Of a stretch of 64,000 bases of DNA, positions 26,924-37,430 are shown one piece after another. Made by a program: the position numbers and the translations under genes. The notes beneath the pieces are model-generated. The model was given only the letters and a program-made list of their open reading frames with translations, ran no database searches and was not told the origin of the DNA. Where the stretch lies: positions 62,001-126,000 of the forward strand of contig NZ_SMKW01000013.1 in assembly GCF_004348985.1 (NCBI RefSeq), in the 5' to 3' direction. Within the stretch, counting starts at the first letter, position 1; each line of letters begins with the position of its first letter. This stretch comes from Saccharopolyspora elongata. Its GTDB lineage: Bacteria > Actinomycetota > Actinomycetes > Mycobacteriales > Pseudonocardiaceae.

Positions 26924-28447
26924 GTGACTGACCAGGACCTTCCCAACCCTCCGGCAACCAGCGCTGACGGCGTCGACGATCTGCCGGAACAGATGCGGAT
27001 CCGGCGGGAGAAGCGGGAGCGCCTGCTCGCCGCCGGTGTCGACCCCTACCCGGTGAACCTGCCGATCACGCACGGCCTCGCCGAGGTGCGCGCCGCGTAC
27101 CCGGACCTGGAGCCCGATACCGCCACCGGCGACCAGGTCGGCGTCGCGGGCCGCGTGATGTTCTTGCGCAACACCGGAAAGCTCTGCTTCGCCACACTGC
27201 GCGCGGGCGACGGGACCGAGCTGCAGGCCATGCTCAGCCTCAAGCAGGTCGGTGAGGACTCGCTGGCGGCCTGGAAGGCCGATGTCGACCTCGGCGACCA
27301 CGTCTTCGTGCACGGCGAGGTGATCACCTCCCGGCGCGGCGAGCTGTCCGTGATGGCCGACGAATGGCGGATGGCGGCCAAGACGCTGCGCCCGCTGCCC
27401 GTGATGCACAAGGACCTCGGCGAGGAAACCCGCGTCCGGCAGCGCTACGTCGATCTGATCGTGCGGAAGCAGGCCGCCGACACGGTGCGCACCCGCGCCG
27501 CGGTTCAGCGATCGCTGCGGGATTCGTTCGACCGGCGCGGTTTCGTCGAGGTGGAAACCCCGATGTTGCAGACGCTGCAAGGCGGTGCCGCGGCTCGCCC
27601 GTTCACGACGCATTCCAACGCCTTCGACATCGACCTGTTCCTGCGGATCGCGCCGGAGTTGTATCTGAAGCGATGCGTGGTCGGCGGGATCGAGAAGGTT
27701 TTCGAGATCAACCGGAACTTCCGCAACGAGGGCAGTGATTCTTCCCACTCGCCGGAGTTCGCGATGTTGGAGTTCTACCAGGCGTATGCCGATTACAACG
27801 ACATGGCCGAGCTCACCAGGTCGCTGATCCAGGAAGCGGCCGAGGCGGTCGCGGGTTCGCAGGTGGTCACCTGGTTCGACGGGACCGAGTACGACTTGTC
27901 CGGCGAGTGGGCGTCGCTGCGGATGTACGACTCCTTGTCGGAAGCGCTGGATTCGGAGATCACCCCGGAAACTCCGGTGGAGGCGCTGCGCAAGCACGCG
28001 GACTCCTACGGATTGCAGACCGATCCCAAGCACGGCCACGGAAAGCTCGTCGAGGAGCTGTGGGAGCACCTGGTCGGCGATCATTTGACCGCACCGACGT
28101 TCGTTCGCGACTTCCCGTTGGAGACCTCCCCGCTGACCCGGCAGCACCGCACCGAGCCGGGCGTGGCGGAGAAATGGGATCTGTACGTTCGCGGGTTCGA
28201 GCTCGGGACCGGATACTCCGAACTCGTCGACCCGGTCGTGGAACGCGCTCGCCTCGAGGAACAGGCCGCACTCGCGGCCGCCGGAGACGACGAGGCCATG
28301 CCGATCGACGAGGACTTTCTCCGCGCCCTGGAGTACGGAATGCCGCCCAGCGGCGGGGTCGGAATCGGTATCGACCGGTTGTTGATGGCGTTGACCGGTC
28401 TCGGTATCCGGGAGACGATCCTGTTCCCGCTGGTCCGGCCGGAATGA
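26924..28447 (+). CDS. lysS: Lysyl-tRNA synthetase, class II
   Basis: The 507-aa enzyme has an N-terminal OB-fold anticodon-binding domain (about 65-165: [20 protein letters not shown]) and the class II catalytic core. Motif 1 lies around [12 protein letters not shown], motif 2 at [25 protein letters not shown] and motif 3 at [16 protein letters not shown]. No extra membrane domain is present, so it is the LysS rather than the LysX form. Start: GTG at 26924. The TTG at 26915 is alternative. TACCCT sits ~12 nt upstream and no spaced ribosome-binding site is seen, so the mRNA may be leaderless. It lies upstream of lsr2, as in mycobacteria. Confidence 0.95.
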   Translation: MTDQDLPNPPATSADGVDDLPEQMRIRREKRERLLAAGVDPYPVNLPITHGLAEVRAAYPDLEPDTATGDQVGVAGRVMFLRNTGKLCFATLRAGDGTELQAMLSLKQVGEDSLAAWKADVDLGDHVFVHGEVITSRRGELSVMADEWRMAAKTLRPLPVMHKDLGEETRVRQRYVDLIVRKQAADTVRTRAAVQRSLRDSFDRRGFVEVETPMLQTLQGGAAARPFTTHSNAFDIDLFLRIAPELYLKRCVVGGIEKVFEINRNFRNEGSDSSHSPEFAMLEFYQAYADYNDMAELTRSLIQEAAEAVAGSQVVTWFDGTEYDLSGEWASLRMYDSLSEALDSEITPETPVEALRKHADSYGLQTDPKHGHGKLVEELWEHLVGDHLTAPTFVRDFPLETSPLTRQHRTEPGVAEKWDLYVRGFELGTGYSELVDPVVERARLEEQAALAAAGDDEAMPIDEDFLRALEYGMPPSGGVGIGIDRLLMALTGLGIRETILFPLVRPE

Positions 28448-28631
28448 CCCGATCAGGGCGGGAGGCGGTGAATTTTCCGGCCCGGGTGAGTGCATTGTCG
28501 CAGTTACTGCGCTAACCTGTGCTCAGAATGTTCCGGTGACGGCTTATTGACGTACTCGCAAGGGAGTTGCGCTCCTGGCGAGGTCGCTGTCCCGCTATTG
28601 CACATTTTTTGCTCCGGGGAGGACTTCGAAG

Positions 28632-28985
28632 ATGGCGCAGAAGGTCACAGTCACCCTTGTCGACGATCTCGACGGCGGGCAGGCGGATGAAACCGTCGAG
28701 TTCGGATTGGACGGCGTCGCCTACCAGATCGACCTTTCCGCCGACAATGCCGGTGAGTTGCGGGATGCGCTCGCGAACTACGTCTCGAACGCGCGCCGGG
28801 CGGGCGGCCGGAAGAAGCCGGGCCCGCGCCCGGGCGCCGCGGCGCGTTCCACCGGCGGTTCCACGAGTGCCGATCGCGAGCAGAACCAGGCCATTCGGGA
28901 ATGGGCTCGCAAGCGCGGTCTGAAGGTGTCGGACCGGGGCCGTATCCCCGCCGACATCGTCGAGCAGTACCACCAGGCGAACTGA
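28632..28985 (+). CDS. lsr2: Lsr2 nucleoid-associated protein
   Basis: The 117-aa H-NS-like xenogeneic silencer binds AT-rich DNA and bridges it. The N-terminal dimerisation domain ([16 protein letters not shown] to about residue 60) is followed by a basic Lys/Arg/Pro-rich linker. The C-terminal DNA-binding domain has [26 protein letters not shown], where RGR inserts into the minor groove like an AT-hook. ATG at 28632. A ~180-nt leader precedes it and a strong terminator follows. In this GC-rich genome the AT-rich palindrome families are potential targets, which is inference. Confidence 0.97.
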   Translation: MAQKVTVTLVDDLDGGQADETVEFGLDGVAYQIDLSADNAGELRDALANYVSNARRAGGRKKPGPRPGAAARSTGGSTSADREQNQAIREWARKRGLKVSDRGRIPADIVEQYHQAN

Positions 28986-28998
28986 AGTAACCGACGCC

Positions 28999-29039
28999 GA
29001 GGGGCGTTTGCGGGCCGATGGGCCCCGCAAACGCCCCTC
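28999..29039 (+). terminator. Strong hairpin terminator after lsr2
   Basis: GAGGGGCGTTTGCGGG (28999-29014) pairs perfectly with CCCGCAAACGCCCCTC (29024-29039) across a 9-nt loop, giving a 16-bp stem 14 nt after the lsr2 stop. GTTGCGTT follows in place of a full T-run. Confidence 0.85.
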
Positions 29040-29219
29040 GTTGCGTTCGGATAACTCTAATCGCCGCTTAACGGGCCGAAATGTGGCGATTGATCAACGC
29101 GAGATCTTGTCCGATTGTGGCCCGTGTTGCCCTTTTTCCCGGTTGCCCCGGCGCCGGTAACCGCCGCCCCCCGCCGACGTGTGACATCGGACATTCCGGC
29201 CCACCCTGTCGGTTCAGCC

Positions 29220-29238
29220 TTAGGTGGGCCTAACCTAA
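29220..29238 (+). promoter_or_regulatory. IdeR/DmdR iron box
   Basis: TTAGGTGGGCCTAACCTAA matches the actinobacterial iron-box consensus (TTAGGTTAGGCTAACCTAA) at 16 of 19 positions, with both TTAGGT and ACCTAA arms perfect. It ends 35 nt before the first permease gene, which fits Fe2+-dependent repression of the downstream uptake operon. Confidence 0.88.
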
Positions 29239-29273
29239 GTGCGGTCCGGACGGGTGAACAGAGGGAGTGGGAC

Positions 29274-30356
29274 GTGAGTCGCAGCGTGGCCGTCGACGGC
29301 CCTCCCGGGTCCGAGCAGGTCGCGGCGTCCACAGCTGCCGGCGGCGAACGCCTGCGACAACGCCGGCGCCGCCGGGTCACGGGCATCGTCGTGCTGCTGG
29401 TCGTGCTCGCGGTCAGCTGCGTGCTCAGCGTGATGATCGGCGCCAAGACGATCCCGCTGGCGGACGTGTGGGCCGGGCTGTTCGCGCCGACCGGCACGGA
29501 GAACGACCTGATCATCCGTGAGCTCCGGGTGCCGCGCACCGTGGTCGGCGTCCTCGCGGGCGCGGCGCTGGGCCTGGCCGGCGCGCTGATGCAGGGCCAC
29601 ACCCGCAACCCGATCGCCGACCCGGGCATCCTCGGCATCACGCAGGGCGCGGCGCTGGCCGTCGTGCTCGCGGTCTACACCTTCGGCGTCACGACGCTGC
29701 TCGGCTTCATCTGGTTCGGCTTCGCTGGCGCGATGCTGGGCGCGCTCGCGGTGTTCGCGATCGGCTCCCTCGGCCGCGGCGGCCCGACCCCGGTGACGCT
29801 GGCGCTGGCCGGCACGGCGATCAGCCACCTGCTGCAGGCCATCACCTCGGCGCTGGTGATCTCCGACCAGCAGACCATGGACACCTACCGGTTCTGGAAG
29901 GTCGGGTCCATCGCGATCACCGACACCGCGGTGATCCCCCAGGTGCTGCCGTTCCTGGTGGTGGGCGTGGTGCTGGCGCTGGCCAACGCGTCGAGCCTCA
30001 ACGCCCTCTCGCTCGGCGACGACGTGGCCCGCTCGCTCGGCCACCGCGTCGAGTGGGCCCGCCGGACGGGCATCGCCGCGATCGCGATCCTGGTCGGCGG
30101 CGCGGTCGCGATCTGCGGGCCGATCGGGTTCGTCGGGCTGATCGTGCCGCACGTGGCCCGCTACTTCACCGGCGCCGACTACCGCTGGCTGCTGCCGTTC
30201 GCCGGGCTGCTGGGCGCGTCGCTGGTGCTGCTCGCCGACGTGCTCGGCCGGGTCGTGGCGCGGCCGTCCGAAGTGCAGGTCGGGGTGATGCTGGCGATGG
30301 TCGGCGCACCGTTCTTCATCGCGCTCGTGCGCCGCCGGAAGTTGGTGCGGTTGTGA
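29274..30356 (+). CDS. Iron-siderophore ABC transporter permease (FecCD family), first subunit
   Basis: The 360-aa permease has about nine to ten hydrophobic helices. FecCD hallmarks are LRVPRTVVGVLAGAALGLAGALMQGHTRNPIADPGILGI near residues 85-123 and the ICGPIGFVGLIVPHVAR coupling region near 280-297. The N-terminus has a basic RQRRRRR stretch before the first helix. GTG at 29274 follows GGGAGTGG and places the iron box just upstream. The 3' end overlaps the next permease by 4 nt (GTGA). The pair would form the heterodimeric channel for ferric siderophore import. No substrate-binding lipoprotein is encoded in this cluster. Confidence 0.93.
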   Translation: MSRSVAVDGPPGSEQVAASTAAGGERLRQRRRRRVTGIVVLLVVLAVSCVLSVMIGAKTIPLADVWAGLFAPTGTENDLIIRELRVPRTVVGVLAGAALGLAGALMQGHTRNPIADPGILGITQGAALAVVLAVYTFGVTTLLGFIWFGFAGAMLGALAVFAIGSLGRGGPTPVTLALAGTAISHLLQAITSALVISDQQTMDTYRFWKVGSIAITDTAVIPQVLPFLVVGVVLALANASSLNALSLGDDVARSLGHRVEWARRTGIAAIAILVGGAVAICGPIGFVGLIVPHVARYFTGADYRWLLPFAGLLGASLVLLADVLGRVVARPSEVQVGVMLAMVGAPFFIALVRRRKLVRL

Positions 30357-31444
30357 CCCAGGTCCTCGAAGACGAGCAGTCGGGCGTCTCCGGTCGCCGG
30401 CCGGTCCGGGTGGGCCCGTTCTCCGGCGTGCTGCGCATGCGGCCGCTGGTGGCGCTGCTGGGCGGCCTGGTCGTGCTGCTGGCCGTGTTCGTGCTCAACG
30501 TCGGCCTCGGCGAGTACCAGATCAGCCCGCTGGAGGTGCTCAACACGCTGTTCGGAGGCGGCGACCGGGCGCAGCAGATCATCATCTGGGAGCTGCGGCT
30601 GCCGAGGTCGCTGACCGGCCTGCTGGTCGGCGCCGCGCTCGGCCTCGCCGGCGCGATCATGCAGGCCCTCGCCCGCAACCCGCTGGCCAGCCCGGACATG
30701 CTCGGCATCACCTGGGGCGCGGGCACCGCCGCGACGCTGGTGATCGTGCTCGGCGGCACCGCGGGCAGCCTCGCGGGCGCGCTGGCCGACTACGGCCTGC
30801 CGCTGGTGGCGCTGGCGGGCGGGCTGGTCACCGGCATCGCCGTCTACGGGCTGGCCTACCGCCGCGGCGTGGACTCCTTCCGGTTGGTGCTCGTCGGCGT
30901 CGGCGTCAGCGCGCTGGCGGGCAACGCGACCTACTGGCTGCTCACCGTCGGCGACGTCACCGAGGCGAGCCGGGCCATGGTGTGGCTGACCGGCAGCCTC
31001 AACGCGCGCGGCTGGGAGCACGTCATCCCGGTGGGGATCGCCCTGGTCGTGCTGATCCCGCTGGCCCTGATCGGCGCGCACGTGCTCGGCGCGCTGCAGT
31101 TCGACGACGACACGGTGCGCGGCCTGGGCGTCCGGATGGACTTCTCGCGCGGCGTGCTGCTGCTGGCCTCGGTCGCGCTGGCGTCGATCGCCACTGCCGC
31201 GGCCGGGCCGATCCAGTTCGTCGCGCTGGCCACCCCGCAGATCGCGCTGCGCGTGGCGCGCACCTCGCGGCCGCCGCTGCTCACCTCAGCGGTGCTCGGC
31301 GCCGCGCTCGTCGTCGGTTCGGACGTGATCTCCCGGACCGCCTTCGGCGGCACCGAGCTGCCGGTCGGCATCATCACCGCCATCCTCGGCGCCCCGTACC
31401 TCATCTACCTGCTCGTTCGTCGGTACCGGGAGGCCCGCGCATGA
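30353..31444 (+). CDS. Iron-siderophore ABC transporter permease (FecCD family), second subunit
   Basis: The 363-aa permease parallels the first: LRLPRSLTGLLVGAALGLAGAIMQALARNPLASPDMLGIT and later AAAGPIQFVALATPQIALRVA, the FecCD coupling helix. It has about ten predicted helices and a ~25-aa cytosolic N-terminus. GTG at 30353 overlaps the upstream stop (GTGA), and its own stop overlaps the ATPase start (ATGA), so all three genes are translationally coupled under the iron box. Confidence 0.93.
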   Translation: MTQVLEDEQSGVSGRRPVRVGPFSGVLRMRPLVALLGGLVVLLAVFVLNVGLGEYQISPLEVLNTLFGGGDRAQQIIIWELRLPRSLTGLLVGAALGLAGAIMQALARNPLASPDMLGITWGAGTAATLVIVLGGTAGSLAGALADYGLPLVALAGGLVTGIAVYGLAYRRGVDSFRLVLVGVGVSALAGNATYWLLTVGDVTEASRAMVWLTGSLNARGWEHVIPVGIALVVLIPLALIGAHVLGALQFDDDTVRGLGVRMDFSRGVLLLASVALASIATAAAGPIQFVALATPQIALRVARTSRPPLLTSAVLGAALVVGSDVISRTAFGGTELPVGIITAILGAPYLIYLLVRRYREARA

Positions 31445-32313
31445 CCGCATCCGCCACGTCCAAGACGACCGACGACGGACGCGCGGTGCCCTCTGGCGAC
31501 CGGCAGCGGCTGCACGCCACCGACCTGCAGCTGGCCTACGGCGACCGCGTCATCGTCGACGGCCTGGACTTCGACGTCGTGGACGGCACCATCACCGCGG
31601 TGATCGGCCCGAACGGCTGCGGCAAGTCGACGCTGCTGCGCGCGCTGGGCCGGCTGCTGAACCCGCGGCGCGGCAGCGTGCTGCTGGACGGCAAGCAGAT
31701 CCACAAGATGTCCACCAAGGAAGTCGCCAGGGTCCTCGGGGTGCTCCCGCAGTCGCCGGTGGCGCCGGAGGGCCTGACCGTCGCCGACCTGGTCGCCCGC
31801 GGCCGCCACCCGCACCAGTCCTGGTACCGGCAGTGGTCCTCCGACGACGAGTCGGCGGTGGCCGAGGCGCTGGGCATGACCGGCATCGCCGACCTCGCCG
31901 ACCGCACCCTGGACGAGCTCTCCGGCGGCCAGCGGCAGCGCGCCTGGCTGTCCATGGCGCTGGCGCAGGGCACCGACCTGCTGCTGCTCGACGAGCCGAC
32001 CACCTACCTGGACCTCTCGCACCAGGTGGACGTGCTGGAGCTGGTCGGGCAGCTGCACGACGAGAGCGGTCGTACCGTCGTGATGGTGCTGCACGACCTG
32101 AACCTGGCCGCCCGCTACGCCGACCGGCTGGTGGCGATGAAGGCCGGCGCGATCGTCGCCGAGGGCGCGCCGGGCGAGGTGCTCACCGAGGAGTTGCTGG
32201 CCGAGGTGTTCGGGCTGAAGGCGCGGGTGATTGCTGATCCCGTCGCGGGTACCCCGATGGTGGTGCCGATCGGCGGGAGGCGCGGCGCGTCCGCCGATCA
32301 GTCCAAGCAGTAA
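31441..32313 (+). CDS. Iron-siderophore ABC transporter ATP-binding protein
   Basis: The 290-aa ATPase is of the FepC/FhuC type. Walker A is GPNGCGKST (about residues 58-66), the Q-loop is in GVLPQSP, the signature LSGGQRQRAWLSMALAQ, Walker B LLLLDEPTTYLD, and the switch His in VLHDLN. The C-terminal segment (FGLKARVIADPVAGTPMVVP) is typical of siderophore-uptake ATPases. The ATG overlaps the permease stop by 4 nt. It would power import by the two upstream permeases. Confidence 0.95.
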   Translation: MTASATSKTTDDGRAVPSGDRQRLHATDLQLAYGDRVIVDGLDFDVVDGTITAVIGPNGCGKSTLLRALGRLLNPRRGSVLLDGKQIHKMSTKEVARVLGVLPQSPVAPEGLTVADLVARGRHPHQSWYRQWSSDDESAVAEALGMTGIADLADRTLDELSGGQRQRAWLSMALAQGTDLLLLDEPTTYLDLSHQVDVLELVGQLHDESGRTVVMVLHDLNLAARYADRLVAMKAGAIVAEGAPGEVLTEELLAEVFGLKARVIADPVAGTPMVVPIGGRRGASADQSKQ

Positions 32314-32318
32314 GACCT

Positions 32319-32332
32319 GTTCGCGCTGAGCG
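32319..32332 (+). promoter_or_regulatory. Candidate ClgR binding site upstream of clpC
   Basis: GTTCGCGCTGAGCG exactly fits GTTCGC-N5-GCG, the motif known for the Clp/Lon activator ClgR in actinobacteria. It lies 225 bp upstream of the clpC start and just past the ABC operon stop. CCTGT and ACAGG flank it as an outer inverted repeat. Functional linkage is inferred from the known ClgR regulon. Confidence 0.5.
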
Positions 32333-32556
32333 GACAGGGCCATCCGATCGGTCCAAATCCGGAATCTCGCAGGCCAGCGTGCCGTTGGTCAGGGTGCCGG
32401 ACAAGAATGTGGGCAGTAGGCCGTAGCGGGCACGGACCGCGACCGGGTGGGGCTACTACAGTGGTCCTCAAGAGTGCTGAACCCGTCGTGGGCATCGGCG
32501 ATGCAGGAGCCGTGCCCAGCCAACGAGACCGCCGGCGCAGCAGTCAGGGAGTGCGA

Positions 32557-35109
<2,553 letters not shown>

Positions 35110-35118
35110 CGCAAGACC

Positions 35119-35154
35119 CAGAAGGCCCCGCGCTCCACGACGCGGGGCCTTCTG
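35119..35154 (+). terminator. clpC terminator hairpin
   Basis: CAGAAGGCCCCGCG (35119-35132) pairs with CGCGGGGCCTTCTG (35141-35154) around an 8-nt loop, a perfect 14-bp stem beginning 10 nt after the clpC stop codon. Confidence 0.85.
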
Positions 35155-35163
35155 CGTTGGGGC

Positions 35164-35337
35164 TCAAACCGATCGGGCGATCATGTCCTGGTCTGCCTCG
35201 GCGACGGCGTCGCGAAGCCTTGAGAAGCCGCGACGGGTGCAGCTGAGCACGAGCTCGTCGTTGCCGCGGAAGATCAGGCTGACCTCGTCGGAGCAGAACG
35301 ACGCGGCGCGCGAGATCGGCAGGAAGCAGACCCGCAT
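35164..35337 (-). pseudogene. Candidate remnant of a small gene, antisense to the DUF5753 ORF
   Basis: The minus strand reads 57 codons from ATG at 35337, ending in TGA just past the clpC terminator. Residues 15-57 (CSDEVSLIFRGNDELVLSC, then TRRGFSRLRDAVAEADQD) look like a genuine small-protein C-terminus: alternating beta-strand pattern then an amphipathic helix. The first ~10 residues run antisense through the helix-turn-helix coding region and look unnatural. I read it as a gene that lost its 5' end at a rearrangement junction near 35300. Weak evidence; no family recognised. Confidence 0.35.
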
Positions 35338-36067
35338 CAGCAGGGCCGAGAACGGCGTCGGTTCCCTCGCGCCGGAAGAACTCGCCCAGCTGCTCGACTT
35401 TTACGGCGTAAAAGGAGACATGCGCGCGACGGCGCTAGCCCTTGGAGCCCAAGCCCGCAAACGCCAGCGCGGCCGGACTTACACCGACCAGCTGCCGCGC
35501 TCCTTCGAGCGCCTTGCGGACCTCCAAGCCAATGCCATGGCGATCGGCTTCTACGAGACCGGGATCGTGCCCGGCTTGGCGCAGACGCGTGATTATGCGA
35601 AGGCCGTGATCGCGGCGTTCTGGTGGAAGTCGCCGGAGGTGGACGTCGAGAACCTCCTCTCGTTCCGGATTGATCAGCAGCGTCGGGTCCTGCAAGCCGA
35701 TCCGCCGAAAGAGCTGACGTTCGTGCTGACTGAAACTGCTCTTGACCAGGTAGTGGGTAGTGCAGAGGTGCTGAGAAGTCAGCTGCTTCACCTCCTGCAG
35801 CTTGGCGAACGCCACAACGCGACTGTGCAGATCATGTGCCGCGATGTTCCGGACAACCCGCTGCTCGGTGGCGGTCTCATCACGCTCGATTTCGGCGACG
35901 CAGCACCGTGAACCGCGTTTGCCGCATCACACGGACCCGCGACGTACCACGATCAAGAAGAGGACACTGGTCCCATGTTCTGTGCCTTCGAACGGGCACA
36001 AGAGTTGGCGCTCACGCCGAAGGAGTCAGCCAACCTCCTGCTGACCAAACTGAAGGACATGTCGTGA
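35183..36067 (+). pseudogene. XRE/DUF5753 regulator, 5'-truncated and frameshifted
   Basis: From about 35312 the frame encodes the second half of an XRE helix-turn-helix (EIGRKQTRISRAENGVGSL.PEELAQLLDFYG) and then DUF5753 (GFYETGIVPGLAQTRDYAKAV, RQQRVL-like block, FVLTETAL). The first half of the helix-turn-helix is missing; codons 35183-35311 are antisense to another gene remnant. The frame stops at 35911 inside the domain. The expected C-terminus (FERAQELALTPKESANLLLTKL) reappears in another frame ending at 36067. A deletion or frameshift between about 35890 and 35975 is therefore likely. Such regulators pair with DUF397 proteins in morphological control; the intact partner starts at the stop codon. 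Confidence 0.7.
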
Positions 36068-36258
36068 TGAGCTATGACACCGGCTGGTACAAGAGCACAC
36101 GAAGCTCGGGATCCAGCAACGCCTGCGTCGAGGTTCGATTAACCGACCGGGCTGTGGCGGTGCGGGATTCGAAGGCGCCTGGGGATGGGCAGATCGTGGT
36201 CAGCCATGCCGCGTGGCGTGGGTTCTTGAGCAGGGTGGAGCAGGGCTTCTGCTGGTGA
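36067..36258 (+). CDS. DUF397 domain protein
   Basis: The 63-aa protein shows the DUF397 pattern: GWYKSTRSSGSSNACVEV, then VAVRDSK and a W-R-x-F motif (HAAWRGFLSRV). DUF397 proteins are small partners of XRE/DUF5753 regulators in streptomycetes and relatives (BldB/WhiJ-type systems). ATG at 36067 overlaps the stop of the upstream regulator remnant (TGATG), as in intact pairs. Because the regulator is broken, this partner may be orphaned or act with a paralogue elsewhere. Confidence 0.88.
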   Translation: MSYDTGWYKSTRSSGSSNACVEVRLTDRAVAVRDSKAPGDGQIVVSHAAWRGFLSRVEQGFCW

Positions 36259-36262
36259 GGGG

Positions 36263-36306
36263 CCGTGAGCGGTTTTTGTTGCCATAGCGACTAAAAGTGC
36301 TCACGG
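36263..36306. repeat. Family A hairpin
   Basis: CCGTGAGC (36263-36270) pairs with GCTCACGG (36299-36306). The inner region has a TTTTTGTTGCCATAGCGACTAAAA-like loop holding the family core TGCCATAGCGAC. It lies between convergent DUF397 and DedA genes, starting 4 nt after the DUF397 stop. Confidence 0.75.
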
Positions 36307-36340
36307 GGCTTGAGCGGCCGGAACGGCCCCTGTGGGTCGG

Positions 36341-37066
36341 TCAGCGGATGCGGCGGATTTCTTCGGTCGGGGCCTCGGCGGGCACCCGGGCGAGGCGGAC
36401 CGTGGGGGCTTCCGAGAGCTGGCGTTCGCGGCGGTTGTTGCGGATGCGGATCGCGATGAACGCCGCGACCGTCAGGATCGCCGTGATCAGGACCGCGCGA
36501 GAAAACAGCCCCGCGTACTCCTCGACGAGGTACCAGCTCTGGCCCAGCAGGTAGCCCGCCAGCACGAAGACGGTGTTCCAGATCAGGCTGCCGAGCGTGG
36601 TGAACAGCGTGAACGTGGCCAGGCGCATGCGTTCGACGCCGGCCGGGAGCGAGATGAAGCTGCGGAACAGCGGGATCATCCGGCCGAAGAAGACCGCCTT
36701 GATGCCGTGCTTGGCGAACCACGCCTCGGTCCGGTCGATGTCGGAGATCTTCACCAGCGGGATCTTGGCGGCGATGGCGCGGGTGCGGTCGCGGCCCAGA
36801 GTCGCGCCGATGCCGTAGAGCGCCAGCGCGCCGATCAGCGAGCCGAGCGTCGTCCACAGGATCGCGCCGATCACGGACATGTTGCCCTGGCTGGCGGTGA
36901 ATCCGGCCAGCGGCAGGATCACCTCGGACGGGATGGGCGGGAAGAGGTTCTCCAGGGCGACGATCATTCCCGCTCCCGGGCCGCCGAGGGCCTCCATCAC
37001 GGAGATCACCCAGGCGGCGAAGCCGGTCGGTTCGGCGGAGGTGGCGGCCAAGGTCGTCAGATCCAT
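36341..37066 (-). CDS. DedA-family membrane protein
   Basis: The 241-aa SNARE-associated/VTT-domain protein has family blocks ENLFPPIPSEVILPLAGF (about 40-57), GSLIGALALYGIGATLGR, and FFGRMIPLFRSFISLPAGVERM (about 122-143), with the Arg and Pro residues conserved in proton-coupled DedA transporters. Five or so hydrophobic segments are seen. The C-terminal ~30 residues are basic and cytosolic. DedA proteins support lipid carrier or envelope homeostasis; the exact substrate here is unknown. ATG at 37066 is supported by family alignment. A short overlapping ORF lies immediately upstream on the same strand. Confidence 0.92.
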   Translation of the reverse strand: MDLTTLAATSAEPTGFAAWVISVMEALGGPGAGMIVALENLFPPIPSEVILPLAGFTASQGNMSVIGAILWTTLGSLIGALALYGIGATLGRDRTRAIAAKIPLVKISDIDRTEAWFAKHGIKAVFFGRMIPLFRSFISLPAGVERMRLATFTLFTTLGSLIWNTVFVLAGYLLGQSWYLVEEYAGLFSRAVLITAILTVAAFIAIRIRNNRRERQLSEAPTVRLARVPAEAPTEEIRRIR

Positions 37067-37167
37067 TCGAGCGGCTCCGGGTAGCGCCCCGCCCGGACGG
37101 TGTGGAGCACGTCGGCGTGCGAGCCGTGCCGGCGGAACATGATCGGCGGTATGTCCGTTTCTTCCAT
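37057..37167 (-). CDS. Possible 36-aa leader peptide overlapping dedA
   Basis: ATG at 37167 opens 36 codons ending in TGA 10 nt inside the DedA frame. The peptide (MEETDIPPIMFRRHGSHADV, then LHTVRAGRYPEPLEWI) has a natural composition rather than the Arg/Pro bias of antisense frames. The overlap suggests translational coupling. No family is known to me and the ribosome-binding site is only moderate. Confidence 0.3.
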   Translation of the reverse strand: MEETDIPPIMFRRHGSHADVLHTVRAGRYPEPLEWI

Positions 37168-37430
37168 GATTCCAGCCCGCGGCGGTACTCCGGCCCGACG
37201 GGAGGTGATCTACCCCATAATTCGCGGGCCGAGCCCGCCCGGGAGGTTTCCTGGTTTCGCCTGAAATCGGAACGCGACGAACCAGGCAAAACGGGCTTCG
37301 ATCTTTCCCCGGTGCCGGCAGGAGGCGCCCTGCTGGGCGGCCGGTGATCTCCGGGTTTTCGCCGTGCGACCGCGTGCGCAACGCCTGAAATGGCAGGCAT
37401 CGGGTCGGTCCCTTCTGCGAAGCTGGTGCG

